Positions 20,418 through 30,071 of a DNA stretch of 64,000 nt are shown here, piece after piece. The stretch spans positions 1-64,000 of the forward strand of contig NZ_AODL01000012.1 in the NCBI RefSeq assembly GCF_000525995.1. Reading direction: 5' to 3'. The stretch is from Paenilisteria riparia FSL S10-1204. GTDB taxonomy: Bacteria; Bacillota; Bacilli; Lactobacillales; Listeriaceae. The notes beneath the pieces were generated by a model, which did no database searches, was not told where the DNA came from, and saw only the letters and a program-made list of their open reading frames with translations. The translations under genes were made by a program, and so were the position numbers. Position 1 is the first letter of the stretch. Each line of letters begins with the position of its first letter.

Positions 20418-21238
20418 GTGAGAGAATGTTAGGCAGGACGATCGGTAGATATGTGTTGCTCTCGATTTTTATGGTTATTTCGATTTTTCCGTTTTATTGG
20501 ATGTTGATTGGCGCGACGAACCATTCGAGTAAAATGTTTTCGAAACCAATTACGTTGTTGCCAGGGAAAGAATTTATTACGAATCTGGTGAATTTGAATG
20601 ATAATATCGGAATTTACCGGGTGTTATTTAATTCTTTACTAGTGTCAGGTGCTTATGTGATTTTGGCATTGGCGATTTGCACGGCAGCGGCTTATGTGCT
20701 TGCAAAATTCCGATTTCGTGGGGCAAATTTGATTTTCTTATTGTTCATGTTATCGATGATGATACCTTCGCAGGCGACCGTGATACCGTTATTTAAGTTA
20801 ATGTCGAATTTTGAGTTGTTAAATACGTATTTTGCGTTGATTGTACCACAATTATGCTACCCTTTCGCGATCTTTTTAATGCGGCAAAACTTTATGGCGT
20901 TTCCGAGTGAACTGTTGGAGTCGGCGAGGTTGGACGGAGCAGGAGAGTATCGGATTTTCTTTCAAATTGTGTTGCCATCTATGAAACCAGCGCTTGCTGC
21001 AACGTCGATTTTCTTGTTTATGACGCAGTGGAATAACTTTATGTGGCCACTTGTTGTGACGACTTCGAGTGAGATGTATACATTCCCAGTGGCGCTTTCA
21101 AGCTTGATGGGCGTGTCGTTTACGGATTATGGGCAAGTGATGACGGGGATTACTTTTGCGACGATCCCGATTATTATTTTCTTCTTGATGTTGCAAAAAC
21201 ACTTTATTTCAGGAATGCTGGGCAGTGCGCTCAAGTAA
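20414..21238 (+). CDS. Sugar ABC transporter permease, MalG/LacG-like
   Basis: A 274-residue CUT1 inner-membrane subunit with six TM segments and the EAA motif ESARLDGAGEYRIFFQIVLP. The C-terminus (MLQKHFISGMLGSALK) is typical of MalG-type subunits. It is translationally coupled to the preceding permease by a 4-bp overlap and followed after 18 bp by the GH42 gene, with which it is clearly co-transcribed. Confidence 0.93.
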   Translation: MSERMLGRTIGRYVLLSIFMVISIFPFYWMLIGATNHSSKMFSKPITLLPGKEFITNLVNLNDNIGIYRVLFNSLLVSGAYVILALAICTAAAYVLAKFRFRGANLIFLLFMLSMMIPSQATVIPLFKLMSNFELLNTYFALIVPQLCYPFAIFLMRQNFMAFPSELLESARLDGAGEYRIFFQIVLPSMKPALAATSIFLFMTQWNNFMWPLVVTTSSEMYTFPVALSSLMGVSFTDYGQVMTGITFATIPIIIFFLMLQKHFISGMLGSALK

Positions 21239-21256
21239 AATGGGGAGGTTATTGGA

Positions 21257-23245
21257 ATGTTGCGTGAACAGCAAAATTTTTATTATGGTGGAGATTATAA
21301 CCCGGAGCAGTGGGATGAGTCGATTTGGCTAGAGGATATGCGTTTGATGAAGAAGGCGGGCGTGAATTATGTGAGTGTGAATATTTTTAGTTGGGCGAAG
21401 TTGCAGCCGAATGAGGAGACGTACGATTTCACGACGCTCGATAAAATTATGAATATGCTTGCGGAAAATGGGATTGGTGCGGACTTGGCGACGGGAACGG
21501 CGGCGCCTCCTGCTTGGATTGCGCGGAAATATCCGGATTCGTTGCCGGTGGACGCGGACGGAGTGCGATTGTTGCCTGGATCTAGGCAGCATTATTGTCC
21601 GAATAGTGAGGATTATTCGCGGCTGGCGGCAGCTTTGACGCGAAAAGTGGCGGAGCGATACCATGATCATCCGGCACTTGTGATGTGGCATATTAATAAT
21701 GAATACGGATGCCATATTGGCGAGTGTTATTGCGGGAAGTGCCAGACGGAGTTTCAGGTTTGGTTGAAGAGGAAATATGAGACGATAGAGCAATTGAATG
21801 TGAGCTGGTCGACGGATTTTTGGAGTCAGCGTTATTATGCATGGGAAGAGGTTTTCTTGCCAGGAAAAACGCCAACGTATGCGAATCCGAATCAGCAGGT
21901 AGATTTTAAGCGATTTATGAGCGATTCTTTGCTTGGTTTGTATAAAATGGAGCGGGATATTATACGGGAATTTTCGGTGGACATTCCGATTATGACAAAT
22001 TTGATGGGGCTACATAAGCCGATTGATGGCTTTAAATGGGGTGCAGAGATGGATTTGGTGTCGTGGGACGCGTATCCTGATCCGCATGATGAGCTTCCGT
22101 ATGCGCAGTTCATGGCGCATGATTTGACTCGGAGTTTGAAGAAAAAGCCGTTTTTGCTTATGGAACAAGCGGCGAGTGCGGTGAATTGGCGTAGCCAGAA
22201 TGGGGCGAAAACACCTGGAATCATGCGGCTTTGGAGTTATGAGTCGGTAGCGCATGGTGCGGACGGAATCATGTTTTTCCAATGGCGGGCATCACAAGGT
22301 GGCGCGGAGAAGTTTCATAGTGGGATGGTGCCACATTCTGGTGATGAAGAAAGCCGGAATTTCAAAGAAGTTGCGGAGTTAGGGCAGGAATTGAAACGGC
22401 TAGATGAACTTGTTGGTTCAGAATTCGATGCGCAAGTGGCGATTGTTTTTGACTGGGAGAATTGGTGGGCTTTAGAACTTGATTCGAAACCGTCTGATTT
22501 AGTGACTTATATGCGTCAATTATTGGCTTATTATAAAGTACTACATCGCTTGAATGTTCGGGTGGATTTTGTGCATCCGGATGAGGACTTGTCAGGTTAT
22601 AAACTTGTGTTTGCGCCGGCGAGTTATCAAGTGTCGCGAGAGTTTGCGGATAAAGTCGCGAGTTATGTGGAACAGGGCGGACATTTTGTCGCGAATTTCT
22701 TCAGTGGGATTGTGGATGAGAATGAGCGCGTTTACTTGGGCGGCTATCCAGGAGCTTACCGCGATGTACTCGGCGTTTATGTGGAAGAGTTTGCACCGAT
22801 GAAACGCGGAACGACGCATCAAATCCAGACGGTGTACGGCGATGTGGACATTGCGATTTGGGAAGAAGTGATTCATTTGCGTGGCGCGAAAGCTATTGCG
22901 TCGTTTAAAGATGGTTATGTGGCGGGAATGCCTGCGGTGACGGTAAATCAGCATGGCGCTGGGACGGCGTATTATGTTGGGACGCAACCTGACACGGCGT
23001 ATTTAGAGCAGTTGTTACGTGATTGCTTGGATGCTGCGGATATTGCGCCTCCTTTTACAGTGCCAGTAGGTGTTGAAGTTACAGCTCGTCGGAAGGGCGA
23101 GACGACGTACTATTTCTTCTTAAATCATACAGACAAGACGCAGGTTTTTGACATTGGCGGGACATTCGCAGAGCTGATAAATAGCGAAAACATCTCGAAT
23201 TTCATGACACTACCAGCTCATGATGTGAAAATTTTAAAAAAGTGA
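21257..23245 (+). CDS. GH42 beta-galactosidase
   Basis: A 662-residue intracellular beta-galactosidase of glycoside hydrolase family 42. The TIM barrel contains the acid/base in HINNEYG (Glu at about 150) and the nucleophile in LLMEQAASAVNW (Glu at about 304). Cysteines around 157-165 (CHIGECYCGKC) match the family zinc site. Domain B (trimerisation) and a C-terminal beta domain follow. No signal peptide, so it acts on imported galacto-oligosaccharides. GGGGAGG precedes ATG 21257. Together with the adjacent GH36 enzyme it would release galactose from either end of mixed alpha/beta galactosides. Confidence 0.95.
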   Translation: MLREQQNFYYGGDYNPEQWDESIWLEDMRLMKKAGVNYVSVNIFSWAKLQPNEETYDFTTLDKIMNMLAENGIGADLATGTAAPPAWIARKYPDSLPVDADGVRLLPGSRQHYCPNSEDYSRLAAALTRKVAERYHDHPALVMWHINNEYGCHIGECYCGKCQTEFQVWLKRKYETIEQLNVSWSTDFWSQRYYAWEEVFLPGKTPTYANPNQQVDFKRFMSDSLLGLYKMERDIIREFSVDIPIMTNLMGLHKPIDGFKWGAEMDLVSWDAYPDPHDELPYAQFMAHDLTRSLKKKPFLLMEQAASAVNWRSQNGAKTPGIMRLWSYESVAHGADGIMFFQWRASQGGAEKFHSGMVPHSGDEESRNFKEVAELGQELKRLDELVGSEFDAQVAIVFDWENWWALELDSKPSDLVTYMRQLLAYYKVLHRLNVRVDFVHPDEDLSGYKLVFAPASYQVSREFADKVASYVEQGGHFVANFFSGIVDENERVYLGGYPGAYRDVLGVYVEEFAPMKRGTTHQIQTVYGDVDIAIWEEVIHLRGAKAIASFKDGYVAGMPAVTVNQHGAGTAYYVGTQPDTAYLEQLLRDCLDAADIAPPFTVPVGVEVTARRKGETTYYFFLNHTDKTQVFDIGGTFAELINSENISNFMTLPAHDVKILKK

Positions 23246-23263
23246 ACGGAGGTCTCGTAAAAG

Positions 23264-25447
23264 ATGGGTATTAGTTATGATGAGGCGCGACGGATATTTC
23301 ATTTGCGCGGTAAGGATGTTAGTTATGTGTTGGGCGTAGTTCGTGACGGTTATTTGGCGCATCTGTATTATGGAAAAAAATTGCGAGAGTATCGAGGTTC
23401 CAATGATTTGACGTTCATTAAACGTGATTTCTCGCCTAGTGTGGAGATAGGCGATGAGACGTTTTCTTTAGATTCGCTACCGCAAGAATATCCGCAATAT
23501 GGCAATACTGATTTTCGAAAACCAGCCTACCAATTGAAGGGACCTGATGGTACGACGATTTCTGATTTACGCTATGAATCGCATCGCATCTATTCAGGGA
23601 AGGGGATGCTAGATGGGTTGCCGACAACGTATGGAAGTGATGTGGATACGCTTGAAATCACGATGGTTGATGAGGTTCTGGAGTTACAGGTTGTTTTGCA
23701 ATACGCCGTGTTTACAAAATACAGTATCATCACTAGATCAGCCCGCTTCGTAAATAAAGGTGACAATACATTGCAAATTTTGAAAGCTGCGAGTGCCAGT
23801 GTTGCTTTTAAAGATAGCGAGTATGATCTTCTAACTTTGCCTGGCGCTTGGGGAAACGAACGCCAAATAGAACGAGGTCCCATACGTCGCGGAATACAAG
23901 GCGTTGAAAGCCTTCGAGGTGCCAGCAGTCATCAACAAAATCCCTTCATTGCCTTGCTCCGAAAAACGACAACCGAAGAACAAGGCGATGTTTACGGCTT
24001 CCATTTTGTTTACAGTGGCAATTTCGAAGCAACCGTTGAAGTGGACCAGTTTGCAACAACACGCGTCAATTTTGGAATACATTCTTTCAATTTCAATTGG
24101 CAATTAAAGCAAGGCGAAACATTCCAAACCCCCGAAGTGGTCATGGTTTATTCCAACAATGGCCTTGGCGACATGTCCAGACAATTGCACCATTTCTACC
24201 AAAATCACTTACTGCGAGGCGCTTACCGCGACAAAGAACGTCCAATTCTAGTCAATAATTGGGAAGCGACTTATTTTGACTTCACCGAAAAAAAGATTCT
24301 CGACATCGCAAAAATAGGAAGCAAACTTGGCATGGAACTTCTAGTTTTAGATGATGGCTGGTTTGGCAAGCGAAATTCTGATAAGTCTTCATTAGGTGAC
24401 TGGTTTCTCAACAAAGAAAAATTGCCACATGGTTTGAGGAAGCTAGCAGAAAAAATAAATAAACTCGAGATGGCGTTTGGTCTTTGGTTTGAGCCAGAAA
24501 TGGTTTCAGTAGACAGCGATTTATATCGTGCCCATCCTGATTGGTGTCTGCACGTTCCGGAAAGAAGGCGCTCAGAAAGTAGAAACCAGCTGGTCCTTGA
24601 TTTTTCACGCGAAGACGTCCGTTTGGCCATAGTGAATCAAATGACAGCGATTCTAAAAGAAATCCCAATAAAATATGTGAAATGGGACATGAATCGCCAT
24701 TTGACAGAAATAGGTTCTGCTTATTTTCCAAAAGAACAACAGCAAGAAATCGCGCATCGTCATATTTTGGGCGTATACGATGTTATGAATCGAATAACCA
24801 CCGCATTTCCAGACATTCTGTTCGAAAGCTGCTCAGGTGGAGGCGGTCGCTTTGATCCAGGTATGTTATATTACATGCCACAAACATGGACCAGCGATAA
24901 CACAGACGCAATCTCTCGCCTGAAAATCCAATACGGAACGAGCCTAGTCTATCCAATAGTAACCACAGGGGCCCATGTCTCTGTCGCCCCAAATCATCAA
25001 GTCAAACGGCACACATCGCTAGACATCCGTGGCAACGTAGCAATGTCCGGAAACCTAGGCTATGAACTAGATTTAACAAAGCTCACCGACACCGAAAAAG
25101 AAACCATTAAACAACAAATCCAAACATATAAAGAAATCCGCCCGCTTATCCAATTCGGCGATTTTTACCGTCTAAAAAGCCCATTTGAAGGCAATGAGGC
25201 AGCTTGGATGTTCGTCAATAAAACAAAAACCGAAGCTATCGTATTTTATTTCCAAGTTCTTGCTGTTCCCGCAAAACCATTACAGGCTATCAAGCTAGCA
25301 GGGTTAAATAAAGATGCTCAGTACAGAATAAATACAACCGAGCAAGTTTTTGGCGGAGATGAATTAATGTATAGTGGATTACAAATACCAACAACACTAA
25401 AAGGCGATTTCCAAACATTCCGATGGCACCTTACTATAAAAAAATAA
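23264..25447 (+). CDS. GH36 alpha-galactosidase
   Basis: A 727-residue cytoplasmic alpha-galactosidase (GH36, raffinose/melibiose-hydrolysing type). The nucleophile Asp lies in VKWDMNRHLTE (about residue 474), the CSGGGGRFDPG loop is intact, and the acid/base Asp lies in TSDNTDA (about 546). It has the family's N-terminal beta-sandwich, central barrel and C-terminal beta domain, at the usual length. It is the last gene of the operon. Strand composition changes sharply inside the gene: the 5' third is G/T-rich like the upstream operon, while the 3' half is A/C-rich. Confidence 0.95.
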   Translation: MGISYDEARRIFHLRGKDVSYVLGVVRDGYLAHLYYGKKLREYRGSNDLTFIKRDFSPSVEIGDETFSLDSLPQEYPQYGNTDFRKPAYQLKGPDGTTISDLRYESHRIYSGKGMLDGLPTTYGSDVDTLEITMVDEVLELQVVLQYAVFTKYSIITRSARFVNKGDNTLQILKAASASVAFKDSEYDLLTLPGAWGNERQIERGPIRRGIQGVESLRGASSHQQNPFIALLRKTTTEEQGDVYGFHFVYSGNFEATVEVDQFATTRVNFGIHSFNFNWQLKQGETFQTPEVVMVYSNNGLGDMSRQLHHFYQNHLLRGAYRDKERPILVNNWEATYFDFTEKKILDIAKIGSKLGMELLVLDDGWFGKRNSDKSSLGDWFLNKEKLPHGLRKLAEKINKLEMAFGLWFEPEMVSVDSDLYRAHPDWCLHVPERRRSESRNQLVLDFSREDVRLAIVNQMTAILKEIPIKYVKWDMNRHLTEIGSAYFPKEQQQEIAHRHILGVYDVMNRITTAFPDILFESCSGGGGRFDPGMLYYMPQTWTSDNTDAISRLKIQYGTSLVYPIVTTGAHVSVAPNHQVKRHTSLDIRGNVAMSGNLGYELDLTKLTDTEKETIKQQIQTYKEIRPLIQFGDFYRLKSPFEGNEAAWMFVNKTKTEAIVFYFQVLAVPAKPLQAIKLAGLNKDAQYRINTTEQVFGGDELMYSGLQIPTTLKGDFQTFRWHLTIKK

Positions 25448-25532
25448 AGATTGCAGGTTAACTCCTTAAAAGATACGGGTATACAGTGTATAGAAAGAGT
25501 GTTTAACTGAAATAAAAAGGAGTGGGTTAAGA

Positions 25533-25889
25533 ATGGGATTTTCAGAGGCATTTAAAGCTTTTTGGGGGAACTATGCGAACTTCAGCGGTAGAGCTAGTCG
25601 TTCAGAATATTGGTATGCTTGGTTAGCCATTTGGTTGATTTTCTTAATACTAGGGATTTTCAGTTATGTTAGTGAATTCATTTATTATGTGGATGGGCTA
25701 TTGGGACTAATTGTACTACTGCCAATGATTAGTCTAGGCGTTCGTCGCTTACATGATACAGACAAGAGTGGTTGGTTTATTTTAATGGCATTAATTCCAC
25801 TTGTTGGTTGGATTATCATGCTAGTTTTTTACTGTACAGCGGGAGACAGAGGCACCAATCGTTTTGGCGAAGATCCATTAGCTAAGTGA
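25533..25889 (+). CDS. DUF805 membrane protein
   Basis: A 118-residue inner-membrane protein of the DUF805 (YhaH/YhaI) family. It has the N-terminal NYANFSGRASRSEYWYA motif, three to four TM helices, the central LGVRRLHDTDKSGW motif and an NRFGEDP tail. The function of the family is not known. AAAAGGAG precedes ATG 25533. It is a single gene ending at the terminator shared with the convergent MerR gene. Confidence 0.93.
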   Translation: MGFSEAFKAFWGNYANFSGRASRSEYWYAWLAIWLIFLILGIFSYVSEFIYYVDGLLGLIVLLPMISLGVRRLHDTDKSGWFILMALIPLVGWIIMLVFYCTAGDRGTNRFGEDPLAK

Positions 25890-25895
25890 GTATCG

Positions 25896-25940
25896 AAAAA
25901 CGTTTGAAATTCCTAAATCAGGAGACTCAAACGTTTTTTT
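25896..25940. terminator. Bidirectional intrinsic terminator
   Basis: AAAAACGTTTGA (25896-25907) pairs with TCAAACGTTTTT (25927-25938). It serves the DUF805 gene and overlaps the 3' end of the convergent merR-family gene. Confidence 0.85.
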
Positions 25941-26313
25941 GTATGGTTGAATTGGCAATCATTTGCTCGTAATTCGTAATTTTGTAGTCCAGTTCATTAT
26001 TAACTTCCATTAGGCGTTGCAATTGCTCTTGAATAAACGCCTGATGGATTTGCAATAACTCGAGTCGTTGCGCCGCAGTGTGGTCGCCTTCTGAAAATAG
26101 TTCTGCGTATTTCCGAATTTGTGCGATAGGCATTTGCGTTGCTTTCAGACGAATCACGAAGCGCAACCACTTAAGGTGTTCCTCTTTATAATAACGCTCA
26201 CCGCCTGCTTTACGAAAAGGCGTAATGATTTTTTCCTGCTCATAATAGCGTAGTGTATAAGTGCTCAAACCCACAATTTTCGCTGTTTCGCCAATTGAAT
26301 ACATAGAAATCAC
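25927..26313 (-). CDS. MerR-family regulator (AdhR/NmlR-like)
   Basis: A 128-residue regulator. The winged HTH (YSIGETAKIVGLSTYTLRYYEQEKII) and RYYKEEHLKWLRFVIRLKATQMP are characteristic. A coiled-coil dimerisation helix follows, with no metal-binding cysteines. It is divergent from an SDR gene. The shared intergenic promoter has a 19-bp spacer with a dyad, the classic MerR-activated design, so it probably activates the SDR gene in response to a small electrophile or similar signal. ATG 26313 follows GGAG on the minus strand. Confidence 0.92.
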   Translation of the reverse strand: MISMYSIGETAKIVGLSTYTLRYYEQEKIITPFRKAGGERYYKEEHLKWLRFVIRLKATQMPIAQIRKYAELFSEGDHTAAQRLELLQIHQAFIQEQLQRLMEVNNELDYKITNYEQMIANSTIQKNV

Positions 26314-26323
26314 TCCTAATTGC

Positions 26324-26354
26324 TTGACTTAGAGTTCACTATAAGTCGTATAAT
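26324..26354 (+). promoter_or_regulatory. MerR-type promoter with 19-bp spacer and operator
   Basis: TTGACT (26324-26329) and TATAAT (26349-26354) are separated by 19 bp. The imperfect dyad ACTTAGAGTTCACTATAAGT (26327-26346) lies in the spacer. The long spacer needs MerR-induced DNA distortion for activity, and the dyad resembles known AdhR/NmlR-type operators. It drives the SDR gene. Confidence 0.85.
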
Positions 26355-26401
26355 GACGACTATACCATAAATAAACGGCGGAAGCCATTGGAGGAAATGA
26401 G

Positions 26402-27169
26402 ATGAAATACACAGTAATAACAGGAGCAAGTTCAGGAATTGGTTACGAAACCGCATTGGCATTCGCAACAAGAGGCAAAAATTTAGTCATTGTGGCGCGA
26501 AGACAGGCAGAATTAGAAGAACTTAAAAACGCAGCGCTAACAATCAACCCAGAATTAGACATCAAAATTAAAACGACAGATTTAACGGTTACAGAAAATG
26601 TATACGAACTCTATGAAAGCCTAAAGGAATTAAAGTTAGAGACATGGATCAACAATGCAGGGTTTGGTAATTTTGATCTTATTGGCGAGCAGAAACTGAC
26701 TAAAATCGAATCGATGCTACACTTAAATATCGAAGCGCTGACAATCCTTTCCTCTTTGTTCGTTCGTGATTATGCGGATGTAGAAGGAACACAATTAATC
26801 AATATTTCATCACGCGGAGGCTACAACATCATTTCCAACGCTGTAACCTATTGTGCAACCAAGTTCTACGTTAGTGCTTTCACAGAAGGTCTAGCACAAG
26901 AACTAATAACAACAGGTGCCAAAATGCGCGCTAAAGTACTGGCTCCATCAGCCACAGAAACCGAGTTCGCCCAAAGAGCAACCGATACAGACTCGTTTGA
27001 TTATGAAAAAGGCGTGGCCAAGTTCCATACGAGCAAAGAAATGGCGGGATTCCTATTAGACTTATATGACAATGAAAAAATTGTTGGACTAGTAAATGGT
27101 CGCGACTTCACATTCGAACTACAAGACCCACAGTTCACATATGTCAATACAACGCGTTTCGTTAAATAA
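26402..27169 (+). CDS. Short-chain dehydrogenase/reductase
   Basis: A 255-residue classical SDR oxidoreductase. It has the NAD(P)-binding TGASSGIGYETALAFA motif (residues about 6-21), the INNAGFGNF motif, a catalytic Ser in NISSRGGYN and YxxxK in YCATKFY. RR following the first strand (VARRQAELEEL) suggests NADPH preference. Substrate unknown; family relatives reduce aldehydes or ketones. Its expression is probably activated by the divergent MerR regulator. Confidence 0.93.
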   Translation: MKYTVITGASSGIGYETALAFATRGKNLVIVARRQAELEELKNAALTINPELDIKIKTTDLTVTENVYELYESLKELKLETWINNAGFGNFDLIGEQKLTKIESMLHLNIEALTILSSLFVRDYADVEGTQLINISSRGGYNIISNAVTYCATKFYVSAFTEGLAQELITTGAKMRAKVLAPSATETEFAQRATDTDSFDYEKGVAKFHTSKEMAGFLLDLYDNEKIVGLVNGRDFTFELQDPQFTYVNTTRFVK

Positions 27170-27175
27170 AGTGAC

Positions 27176-27206
27176 AAAGCGAGTCATCTCAGGCTCGCTT
27201 TTTATT
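27176..27206. terminator. Bidirectional intrinsic terminator
   Basis: Stem AAAGCGAG (27176-27183) / CTCGCTTT (27194-27201) with a T-rich tail, between the convergent SDR and nucleotidyltransferase genes. Confidence 0.75.
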
Positions 27207-28161
27207 TGTACAGCGAAATCAATAATTCTTCAATCTTCTGCATGTCGACTTGTTCTGGCAATGCGGTTTCTTTTGCCGCACGGTCAAATTCTGATTGCAA
27301 TACAGCAACGCACTCAAAAATCTCATTAAAAGTCATTTCTCCAGAGCGAATCGCCATCAGCAAATCATGTTCCGTGCGCCGTTTTGTAATAACCCCTTTA
27401 CCTTCTAAAATATCCCGTCCGGTTACGAGCATTCTCACCAAATGCATAGCATGCTTATATAATTGTGGCAATTCCTTTTGAAAGTTATCCTTCCGAGTCG
27501 TATCAAATGTCCGTACGATTCCTTGCAAATCTTTATATATACTATTAAACTCACGCAATGGATATCCTTGAAGGCTCAAATCCATGACAATTTCGTTATT
27601 TTCCAGTCGTAAATTTAATCCGGTAGAACCTAAATCCGAATATTTATCACCGAGCTGCCCAATCTGGCTGTTTAATCGTTCCAAGACCAGTGCTTCTTTC
27701 TCAACACTCGCATCATCATTTCTAACTAAAGCATTCTGCAGTCGTTTTAATTGTGCTTTTGCATAGTTGCCAAATGTTTTCTCAACTCGCTTGGAAAGAA
27801 ATAAATCTATATTATCACGCACAATTCGTCCAGCATCCGAGCAGACAAGAATCTCCTCTTCGTCTACGCCGAGTAGTTCAAGGACATTCGGATTCGATTG
27901 TGCACACAACTTTATAAACTTCTTAGCACCAAAAATCACAGTATCTGTCTTTTTCTCTTCGAACTGCTCGAAAGTCTGCAATCCTAATAAATAATGCTCA
28001 TCTTCCAACAAAAATCCGCGCAGATCTAAATCACTTGTCGTGATGTTTGTTCCATAACCGTGAGACCCACTAGCCACTAAATAAGCTATATTTTCTAAAT
28101 CAGTATTCGCTCTCAAAAAATCATATTCAGAAGACATAATAGCGGTCTTATATTTATCCAT
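27202..28161 (-). CDS. YcgL-like DNA-polymerase-beta-superfamily nucleotidyltransferase
   Basis: About 319 residues. The Pol-beta-type nucleotidyltransferase signature GSHGYGTNITTSDLDLRG (GS followed by the DxD pair) lies near residue 40. A C-terminal helical region follows, with KRLQNAL and a MHLVRMLVTGRDILEGKGVI block typical of the B. subtilis YcgL group. The biochemical role of the group is not established; transfer of an NMP to a protein, RNA or small molecule is possible. The frame extends upstream to 28236, but that stretch lacks a ribosome site, so ATG 28161 (MDKYKTAIMSSEY) is chosen. Confidence 0.85.
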   Translation of the reverse strand: MDKYKTAIMSSEYDFLRANTDLENIAYLVASGSHGYGTNITTSDLDLRGFLLEDEHYLLGLQTFEQFEEKKTDTVIFGAKKFIKLCAQSNPNVLELLGVDEEEILVCSDAGRIVRDNIDLFLSKRVEKTFGNYAKAQLKRLQNALVRNDDASVEKEALVLERLNSQIGQLGDKYSDLGSTGLNLRLENNEIVMDLSLQGYPLREFNSIYKDLQGIVRTFDTTRKDNFQKELPQLYKHAMHLVRMLVTGRDILEGKGVITKRRTEHDLLMAIRSGEMTFNEIFECVAVLQSEFDRAAKETALPEQVDMQKIEELLISLYK

Positions 28162-28248
28162 TTTACGCACATCCTTCACTTGTTCACTTGCAAACATTAT
28201 ACCAAAAGAAGCCACACGAAAATACTTTTTCTCCAAAGTAAAAATAGC

Positions 28249-28277
28249 TTGACTTTAAAAGCGAATCGAGGTATTTT
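28249..28277 (+). promoter_or_regulatory. Promoter of the opp-like operon
   Basis: TTGACT (28249-28254), 17-bp spacer, TATTTT (28272-28277), about 70 bp before the receptor ATG. Confidence 0.6.
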
Positions 28278-28345
28278 AAGTATAACCAATTCCTACTTAA
28301 TAAGTAAGAATTATAAAAATGATGACGAAGAAAAGGGGAGAAAGT

Positions 28346-29909
28346 ATGAAAAAAGGTTTATTATTTATTTTCACATTAACAATGGTATTAGTTCTCGCCG
28401 CTTGCGGTGGTTCTGGGAGTTCCTCTGATAAAGCAAGTGGCTCGAAAGACAATAATTCAATTATCATCGGTGTTCCTGGCGATCCAGAAGTGGTTAACCC
28501 ACTATATTCAAGCGATCGCGTGAGCTTAACGATTCAACAAGCACTTTATGCTCCGTTATTTTGGGAGTACGATGGTAAACCTGCCCTTGCGGATAAATTA
28601 GACATCTCATCTGACAACCTAACATATACGGTAACATTAAAAGATGGCTTGACTTGGCACGATGGCAAACCATTAACTGCGGACGATGTAGTATTTAGCG
28701 TCAATTCTATCATTGAATGAAAAACAAAACAGTCCATTTCGTGGCAACTGGGTATTCGGTGATAAACCCGTCAAAGCAGAAGCTGAAAATGCAACGACTG
28801 TAAAATTCACATTGCCACAAGTTGCACCAGCATTTGAAAACACACTAAAAACATTCTACCCAATTCCAAAACATATTTTTGATGGCGTTGCAGATATCGG
28901 AAAAAGCGATAAAAACAATGCACCAGTTGGCTCGGGTCCATACAAATTCGTCAACTATAAATCGGGTGAATACTACTCTTTAGAGAAGTTTGATAACTAT
29001 TTCGACGGTAAACCGAAACTTGATAAAGTAACATATCGAATCACAAAAGACCAGAATGCTGCGAATCTAGCATTGCAAAATGGTGAAATCAACTTAAAAG
29101 CTATCCAGCCAGCTGAACGTAATAAAGTTGAAAAAGCAAGTGAGGTTAACATCATTACGTACCCAGAAAATCGTTTGAGCTATATCGCATTTAACCAAAA
29201 CGTTGCAGCACTAAAATCAAAAGACTTGCGCCAAGCTATCTCATTAACGCTTGACCGTAAAGACTTAATCGATGCAGCTTACGGATCAGAAGAATATGCA
29301 AAACCAGCGAGTTCATTCTTAACAGAGAATACAAAATTCTTCACGGATAAAGTAGAAACATACAATCAAGACCTAACAAAAGCTAAAAAATTACTAGCGA
29401 AAAGTGGCTACAAAAATTCTGATAAACTAAATATTATTTATCTGAACAACAGTAAAGCACAAGAAAGCATTGCCTTATATGTGCAAGAACAATTAAAATC
29501 AATCGGCGTATCACTGGAATTGAAACCTACAGACCCAACCGCGATGAGCAATATTACACTTGATCGTAAGAGTGATGCATACTCATTAATGTTAGGGGGG
29601 TACATCATGGGTAACGATCCAGATGCTTACAAAACACTCTACATGTCAGGTGAACCTTATAACTATATGAACTATAGTAACCCAGCGCTAGACAAACTAT
29701 GGAACGAAGGCGCAGTTACTGCAGATGAAACAAAACGTCAAGGCATTTATGAACAAATCCAAACAACGATTGCGGACGACGCAGTTATTTACCCAATTTC
29801 ATACGATAATGCTGTATTAGCTATCGGTAAGCAATACGAAGGAACAAAAGAAGCAACGCCACAACCAGTAACCATGTTCCGCGACTTGTCTAAACTATAT
29901 CTTAAATAA
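28346..29909 (+). CDS. Peptide/nickel-type ABC receptor lipoprotein, OppA-like (frameshift)
   Basis: A family-5 solute-binding lipoprotein of about 520 residues. The signal peptide ends in lipobox LAAC (VLVLAACGG). Family motifs are present: GVPGDPEVVNPLYSS, LKDGLTWHDGKPLTADDVVFS, VGSGPYKFVNYKSGEYYSLEKFDNYFDGKP, and PISYDN near the end. The frame breaks at about 28713-28720, between SVNSII and NEKQNSPFRGNWVF. The two halves are collinear and complete, so one indel, probably a sequencing error, is the likely cause. ATG 28346 follows AAGGGGAG. It binds oligopeptides or another small ligand for the permeases downstream. Confidence 0.85.
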
Positions 29910-30071
29910 GATTAGTGAATGAAAAGGGTAATTCAGAGCCAAAAACTTGTTTCTTGTTGATGAATAGCCTAATCTATATATATTAGAGCCCCAAACTGGT
30001 AGGGATTTATTCTCTACTGGTGTGGGCTTTTCCGTTGTTTAACCATACTTTTTTGTTAGGGGCTTTGCTTC

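Noticed and set aside
29910-30071. Terminator between the oppA- and oppB-like genes
   Set aside because: The AGCCC/GGGCT hairpin has only five good pairs and a short T tract, so it is noted only as a possible weak attenuator.
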